A program made the position numbers and the translations under genes. This document shows, in pieces, positions 59,403 to 64,000 of a stretch of DNA of 64,000 nt. Origin of the DNA: an uncultured Clostridia bacterium. Lineage in GTDB: Bacteria; Bacillota; Clostridia; Oscillospirales; Ruminococcaceae. Under the pieces are notes generated by a model. It was given only the letters and a program-made list of their open reading frames with translations, had not been told where the DNA came from and ran no database searches. The stretch's first letter is position 1. Each line of letters begins with the position of its first letter. The stretch spans positions 62,001-126,000 of the forward strand of contig CANRFM010000003.1 in assembly GCA_947629905.1 (NCBI GenBank), given 5' to 3'.

Positions 59403-61811
59403 ATGAGAAGCTATGATTTTGCACAGATCGAACAGAAATGGCAGACGTACTGGGAGGAACACAAGACATTCCGTGCCGGAACGGACTTTTCCAAGCCGAA
59501 ATTCTATGCGCTGGTAGAGTTCCCGTATCCGTCCGGGCAGGGGCTGCACGTGGGACACCCCCGCCCCTATACGGCAATGGACATCGTTGCCAGAAAGCGC
59601 CGTATGCAGGGCTATAATGTCCTGTTCCCCATGGGCTGGGATGCTTTCGGACTGCCGACGGAAAATTATGCCATCAAGAATAAAATTCATCCGTCCATCG
59701 TCACAGAGCGCAATGTGGCACGCTTCAAGCAGCAGCTGAAATCCATCGGGCTGTCCTTTGACTGGGAACGTGAGGTGAACACGACCGACCCGTCCTATTT
59801 CAAATGGACACAGTGGATCTTCCTTCAGCTCTTCAAGAAAGGGCTTGCCTACAAGAAGGAAATGGCAGTCAACTGGTGTACATCCTGCAAGGTCGTACTT
59901 GCCAATGAAGAAGTCGTAGGCGGTCGGTGTGAGCGCTGCGGCGGTGAAGTCGTCCGCAAGGTCAAGAGCCAGTGGATGCTGAAAATTACCGAATACGCAC
60001 AGCGCCTGATCGATGACCTGAAAGAGGTCAACTACCTTGACCGCATCAAGACCACACAGATCAACTGGATCGGACGTTCCGAGGGTGCAGAGGTCGATTT
60101 TGAGACGACAACAGGGAACACGCTGACGGTTTACACGACACGCCCGGACACCCTGTTCGGTGCGACATACATGGTCATTGCCCCGGAGCATCCGATGCTG
60201 GAGCGCTGGGCAGACAAGCTCACCAATATGGATGCCATCAGAGCCTATCAGGAACAGGCTGCCCGCAAGTCCGACTTTGACAGAACGGAAATGAACAAGG
60301 ACAAGACCGGCGTGAAGCTCGAGGGCGTGCGTGCTGTCAACCCCGTCAACGGCAGGGAGATCCCGATCTTCATTTCCGACTATGTACTCATGAGTTACGG
60401 AACGGGTGCGATCATGGCAGTGCCGGCACATGATGAACGTGACTGGGAATTTGCCAAAGTGTTTGGCATTGAGATGATCGAGGTCGTGGCAGGCGGCAAT
60501 ATCGAGGAGGCTGCCTTCACGGACTGTGCGACGGGTGTCATGGTAAATTCCGGCTTCCTCACCGGGCTTTCTGTCGAGGATGCCAAGGTAAAGATCAAGG
60601 ACTGGCTGGAGGAGACCGGCAAGGGTCACCGCAAGGTCAATTACAAGCTGCGGGACTGGGTTTTCAGCCGGCAGCGCTACTGGGGCGAACCGATCCCGCT
60701 CGTGAACTGTGAGAAATGCGGCTGGGTAGCACTCCCGGAGGAGGAACTCCCCCTGACACTTCCCGAAGTGGAAAGCTATATGCCGACCGACAACGGGGAA
60801 TCTCCGCTTTCTGCGCTGGACAGCTTTATCAACACGACCTGTCCCTGCTGCGGCGGTCCTGCCAAGCGTGAGACAGACACAATGCCGCAATGGGCAGGTT
60901 CGTCGTGGTACTTCCTGCGCTACTGCGACCCGCACAACGACAAAGCGCTTGCCTCGAAAGAAGCACTGGACTACTGGATGCCGGTCGACTGGTACAACGG
61001 CGGTATGGAGCACACCACGCTGCACCTGCTGTATTCCCGGTTCTGGAACAAGTTCCTCTATGATATTGACGCTGTACCCTGTAAAGAGCCGTATCTCAAG
61101 CGCACTTCCCATGGGATGATCTTGGGTGAGGGAAGTGTGAAAATGTCCAAATCCCTCGGCAATGTGGTCAATCCGGATGACGTGATCCGGCAGTACGGAG
61201 CAGACACGCTGCGTACCTATGAGATGTTTATCGGCGATTTCGAGAAAACTGCGCCGTGGAGTACTTCCGGTATCAAGGGCTGCAAGCGTTTTCTGGACAG
61301 GGTCTGGGCTTTGCAGGAGATCCTGACGGACGGCGACAGCTACCGTCCGGAGCTGACGGCTTCTTTCCATAAGACGATCCGCAAGGTTTCTGAGGATATT
61401 GAAGCCCTGAAATTCAACACGGCGATCGCAGCGATGATGGCACTTCTCAACGAGATCTATGCGACCGGCAGCATCAATCGTGCGGAATACCGCACATTCT
61501 GCCTGCTGCTCAATCCGTTTGCACCGCATATCACGGAGGAGCTCTTTGAGGTCTGCGATTTGGGCGGTGTACTCAACGAGCAGACGTTCCCGGAGTATGA
61601 CCCTGCACTCTGCGTGGAGGATTCCGTCGAGATCGTTGTGCAGGTAAACGGAAAACTCCGCACCCGGATGCAGATCCCGGCGGATGCTGCGAAGGAAGAT
61701 GTTCTGGCTCAGGCTGCTGCTGCCCCCAAGGTTGCAGAGGCTCTTGCCGGTAAACAGGTTGTCAAGCAGATTTATGTACAAAATAAACTGGTGAATTTTG
61801 TAGTAAAATAA
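59403..61811 (+). CDS. leuS: Leucyl-tRNA synthetase
   Basis: This class I synthetase charges tRNA-Leu. The 802 residues show the HIGH motif as HVGH in [16 protein letters not shown] (about 41-56). The editing domain (about 215-385) contains [15 protein letters not shown] zinc-binding insert, CEKCGWV with CPCCGG, follows, then KMSKS in [15 protein letters not shown] (about 579-593) and the C-terminal anticodon region. AAAGAGGTAAG precedes the ATG. It ends the long gene run. The two tRNA-Leu genes in this window are among its substrates. Confidence 0.97.
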   Translation: MRSYDFAQIEQKWQTYWEEHKTFRAGTDFSKPKFYALVEFPYPSGQGLHVGHPRPYTAMDIVARKRRMQGYNVLFPMGWDAFGLPTENYAIKNKIHPSIVTERNVARFKQQLKSIGLSFDWEREVNTTDPSYFKWTQWIFLQLFKKGLAYKKEMAVNWCTSCKVVLANEEVVGGRCERCGGEVVRKVKSQWMLKITEYAQRLIDDLKEVNYLDRIKTTQINWIGRSEGAEVDFETTTGNTLTVYTTRPDTLFGATYMVIAPEHPMLERWADKLTNMDAIRAYQEQAARKSDFDRTEMNKDKTGVKLEGVRAVNPVNGREIPIFISDYVLMSYGTGAIMAVPAHDERDWEFAKVFGIEMIEVVAGGNIEEAAFTDCATGVMVNSGFLTGLSVEDAKVKIKDWLEETGKGHRKVNYKLRDWVFSRQRYWGEPIPLVNCEKCGWVALPEEELPLTLPEVESYMPTDNGESPLSALDSFINTTCPCCGGPAKRETDTMPQWAGSSWYFLRYCDPHNDKALASKEALDYWMPVDWYNGGMEHTTLHLLYSRFWNKFLYDIDAVPCKEPYLKRTSHGMILGEGSVKMSKSLGNVVNPDDVIRQYGADTLRTYEMFIGDFEKTAPWSTSGIKGCKRFLDRVWALQEILTDGDSYRPELTASFHKTIRKVSEDIEALKFNTAIAAMMALLNEIYATGSINRAEYRTFCLLLNPFAPHITEELFEVCDLGGVLNEQTFPEYDPALCVEDSVEIVVQVNGKLRTRMQIPADAAKEDVLAQAAAAPKVAEALAGKQVVKQIYVQNKLVNFVVK

Positions 61812-61839
61812 CAAATTTTTGCCTGATTTGAGAATTCTA

Positions 61840-61868
61840 TTGACAAAACAGCGCTTGTGTGCTATAAT
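61840..61868 (+). promoter_or_regulatory. sigma-A promoter of rpsU
   Basis: TTGACA (61840-61845), 17 nt, TATAAT (61863-61868). The rpsU start is 160 bp further, so the mRNA has an unusually long leader (about 155 nt). Confidence 0.92.
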
Positions 61869-62028
61869 ATTTTTATGCTTTACAGAGGAATGTTATGTAC
61901 TTTGTGAAGATCGTCACAGAAGCGGATTGCTGTCTTCCCCCTGTGGGAAGTGGTATAACTATCACCGGGATGCATTGCATTGAGGCGATAGAACCTCTGT
62001 CTTGGTGGCAAAGGGAGGGAATAAACAA

Positions 62029-62202
62029 GTGGCAGAAGTACGTGTTGGCAAGAACGAGTCTCTGGATACCGCACTCAAGCGTTTCAAGAGATCCTGTGCT
62101 AAGGACGGTGTCATTGCCGAGGTTCGCAAAAGAGAACACTACGAAAAGCCTTCGGTAAAGCGCAAGAAGAAGTCCGAGGCTGCTCGTAAGCGCAAGTATT
62201 GA
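62029..62202 (+). CDS. rpsU: 30S ribosomal protein S21
   Basis: The 57-residue basic protein matches S21 ([20 protein letters not shown], then [18 protein letters not shown]). The GTG start at 62029 follows GGGAGGG at 9 nt; a TTG 27 bp upstream in the same frame lacks a ribosome site. It is monocistronic, with its own promoter, a long leader and a terminator. Confidence 0.95.
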   Translation: MAEVRVGKNESLDTALKRFKRSCAKDGVIAEVRKREHYEKPSVKRKKKSEAARKRKY

Positions 62203-62220
62203 TGCGTGTTGTAAACACGA

Positions 62221-62240
62221 GGGCGTACATAGGTACGCCC
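62221..62240 (+). terminator. Terminator of rpsU
   Basis: An 8 bp stem, GGGCGTAC with GTACGCCC, around a 4 nt loop, followed by TTGTTTTTT. Confidence 0.92.
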
Positions 62241-62265
62241 TTGTTTTTTCACGGAGGGGAGAGCT

Positions 62266-62757
62266 ATGTTGTTTCAGGCGACCAAGGCAGTCCGTTCGGT
62301 GTGTGCGATCACGCCGGAAATGCTGCGGGATATGGGCATTCGGGGACTGCTGCTCGACATTGACAATACTTTGACGACCCATGACAATCCTGTTCCTGCG
62401 CCGGGTGTGACAGAATGGGTCGCACGGATGAAGGCGGCAGGTATCCGGATGCGGCTGGTGTCCAACAACCACCCGCCCCGTGTGGAACCGTTTGCAAATC
62501 TTTTAGGGATCCCCTGTATCTGTGAAAGCAAGAAGCCGCTTTCCAGTGGATTTCAGCGGGCGATGAAAGAGATGCAGCTTACCCGCCGGGAAGTCTGCGT
62601 GGTGGGGGATCAGATCTACACGGATGTGCTGGGGGCGAATCTGTTCCGGGTAAAATGCATCTATGTGCCGCCCATGGAACTGGAAAAGAAGGGGTTTCTG
62701 AAATTCAAGCGCAGGATCGAAAAGCCCTTTCTTCCGAAAAACTATGATAAGGAGTAG
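62266..62757 (+). CDS. YqeG-family HAD phosphatase
   Basis: The 163-residue HAD IIIA phosphatase has motif I DIDNTLTTHD (about 32-41), motif II SNN in RLVSNNHPPR, and motif III/IV CVVGDQIYTDVLGAN (about 109-123). YqeG is widely conserved in Firmicutes, often near aroE or aroQ. GGAGGGGAG precedes the ATG. aroQ starts 6 bp downstream. The natural substrate is not firmly known; related mitochondrial enzymes act on phosphatidylglycerophosphate. Confidence 0.92.
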   Translation: MLFQATKAVRSVCAITPEMLRDMGIRGLLLDIDNTLTTHDNPVPAPGVTEWVARMKAAGIRMRLVSNNHPPRVEPFANLLGIPCICESKKPLSSGFQRAMKEMQLTRREVCVVGDQIYTDVLGANLFRVKCIYVPPMELEKKGFLKFKRRIEKPFLPKNYDKE

Positions 62758-62763
62758 CCTGTT

Positions 62764-63201
62764 ATGAAGAAAAAAATACTCATTCTGCACGGTCCGAACC
62801 TGAATCTGCTGGGCGAGCGTGAGCCGGGTATTTACGGTACGATGGATTTTGAGTCCCTCAACTGGCAGCTCATGGACTATGCGATCTCACTGGATATGGA
62901 ACCGCAGGTGTATCAGTCCAACAGCGAGGGGGATATCATTGACAAACTCCATGAAGCCCGGAAAGAATACTGCGGCGTGGTGCTGAATGCGGGAGCGTAC
63001 ACGCATTACAGCTATGCCATTGCGGATGCTATCAAGGCGATAAAAATTCCGGTGATCGAGGTACATATCAGCAATGTCTTTGCACGGGATGCGTTCCGTT
63101 CCAATTCTGTGATCGCACCGGTGTGCCGGGGCAGCATTTCCGGATTCGGCGTGCTGAGCTATAAGCTGGCGATCCAAGCCCTTGCGGAGATAACATCGTG
63201 A
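62764..63201 (+). CDS. aroQ: Type II 3-dehydroquinate dehydratase
   Basis: AroQ catalyses the third step of the shikimate pathway. The 145 residues start MKKKILILHGPNLNLLGERE with the conserved NLNLLG block. The catalytic Tyr is in EPGIYG, and NAGAYTHYSYAIADAI and EVHISN carry the substrate-binding residues. A GGAG lies before the ATG. It is followed by an overlapping M24 peptidase gene (GTGA), a frequent pairing in Firmicutes, where aroQ often precedes an Xaa-Pro peptidase and efp. Confidence 0.96.
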   Translation: MKKKILILHGPNLNLLGEREPGIYGTMDFESLNWQLMDYAISLDMEPQVYQSNSEGDIIDKLHEARKEYCGVVLNAGAYTHYSYAIADAIKAIKIPVIEVHISNVFARDAFRSNSVIAPVCRGSISGFGVLSYKLAIQALAEITS

Positions 63202-64000
63202 ACAGCCGCATAGAACGCCTGTGGGCGAAATTGCAGGGCAAGGCGGATTGCGCCCTCATTACAGATGACATCAACCGCCGCTACTTGACGGGAATGAAGT
63301 CCTCTGCCGGCTATGTGCTTGTGTTCCCGCAGGCGGCGTATCTCATCATTGATTTCCGCTATCTGGAAAAAGCGAAAGAAGTGGTACAGTGCTGCACAGT
63401 GCTCGAACAGGAACAGGCACTGCTCCGGCAGATCAAGGGCTTGATGAAGCAGCACAACGCTACAACCTGCGCCGTGGAATCCATGAGCCTGACCCTTGAG
63501 AGGCTTGCGACATTCCGGAAGATGAAAGATGTGGAATTTCTGACGGACAACACCCTCAGTCAGGCGCTGTATGACCTGAGGACTGTCAAAGAACCGGAGG
63601 AGATCCTGAAAATCAAGGCTGCCCAGCAACTTGCGGAGGAGGCACTCGAGCACCTGCTGCAAACCCTTTCGGCAGGCATGACGGAGCGGGAAGCAGCAAT
63701 GGCATTGGATTTCTATATGCTCCGGGCAGGGGCAGAGAGCTTGTCTTTCGAGACCATTGCACTGACGGGGGCGCATACCTCCATGCCGCATGGCGTACCG
63801 GATGACCGGGAGATCCGGAAAGGGGATTTTGTGCTGATGGATTTCGGGGCAGTCGTGGACGGCTATCACAGCGACATGACACGCACGGTCTGCATCGGAG
63901 AACCGACAGAGGAGATGCGGGAGGTTTACCATATTGTGCGGACTGCCCAGAATGCGGCACTTGCCTTTGCCAAGCCCGGCATTTCCGGCAGGGAACTGGA
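63198..64000 (+). CDS. Xaa-Pro aminopeptidase (M24 family), cut by the window end
   Basis: A GTG start overlaps the aroQ stop as GTGA. The 267 visible residues contain a creatinase-type N-terminal domain (about 5-125) and the start of the pita-bread catalytic domain. The first two metal ligands lie in VLMDFGAVVDGYHSDMTRTVC (two Asp residues). The rest, including the His and Glu ligands, lies beyond position 64000. The frame is still open at the window edge. Confidence 0.92.
   Translation, partial: MNSRIERLWAKLQGKADCALITDDINRRYLTGMKSSAGYVLVFPQAAYLIIDFRYLEKAKEVVQCCTVLEQEQALLRQIKGLMKQHNATTCAVESMSLTLERLATFRKMKDVEFLTDNTLSQALYDLRTVKEPEEILKIKAAQQLAEEALEHLLQTLSAGMTEREAAMALDFYMLRAGAESLSFETIALTGAHTSMPHGVPDDREIRKGDFVLMDFGAVVDGYHSDMTRTVCIGEPTEEMREVYHIVRTAQNAALAFAKPGISGREL

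Noticed and set aside
59382-61814. An 810-codon open frame on the minus strand
   Set aside because: It is exactly antisense to leuS, which has all family motifs. It arises from codon bias in a fairly GC-rich gene, and its product has no recognisable domain.
1-64000. CRISPR arrays, insertion sequences, prophage or integrase genes
   Set aside because: No regularly spaced repeats, transposase or integrase motifs, or terminal inverted repeats were found. The only long exact duplications noticed are the tRNA-Leu pair and the 28 nt promoter element.

Overview
The window comes from a Firmicute of the Ruminococcus type, probably a cellulosome producer close to R. champanellensis or R. flavefaciens. 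The evidence is a secreted GH5 cellulase that carries a type I dockerin, the sporulation genes yabP and yabQ, strong TTGACA-N17-TATAAT promoters, AGGAGG ribosome binding sites, Clostridia-like gene order and a moderately high GC content. The species call is inference. No CRISPR array, insertion sequence, integrase or prophage gene was seen.

Layout: 1-9506 holds fruK, radA, an aquaporin, an ECF sigma/anti-sigma pair, the yabP-yabQ-divIC-S1 operon, rpsF-ssb-rpsR and a flavodiiron protein. 9561-16152 is a carbohydrate and signalling block: a c-di-GMP phosphodiesterase transcribed just ahead of the dockerin cellulase, a repeat lipoprotein, an HD protein with a GH13 amylase, and a 52-residue Asn/Ser protein. 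16294-22278 has two more sigma/anti-sigma pairs, a PRTase-like protein with a rhomboid protease, DUF389 and hpt. 22302-26523, on the minus strand, is a glycosyltransferase / diguanylate cyclase / metallopeptidase / lipoprotein barnase / barstar operon.

26842-37151 is the most unusual part. It is a single-promoter, four-gene, 10.3 kb operon encoding an SbcD-like protein whose metal ligands are gone, a giant SbcC/YhaN-like SMC ATPase with a membrane hairpin, a BrxL-type AAA+/Lon-like protein with no other BREX gene, and a zinc-ribbon protein with two CbxX-type AAA+ domains. It looks like an undescribed DNA-maintenance or phage-defence module, and it sits directly upstream of two identical tRNA-Leu(CAG) genes.

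The rest is core information processing. phoH-ybeY-era-yqzL-recO runs on the minus strand. infC-rpmI-rplT follows behind an attenuating leader. A run of 17 genes from trmH to leuS (dprA, topA, trmFO, a small basic protein, plsX, rnc, a radical SAM protein, smc, ftsY, rdgB, yhbY, nadD, yqeK, an LCP protein, rsfS) overlaps or nearly touches throughout. rpsU, yqeG, aroQ and a truncated M24 peptidase end the window.
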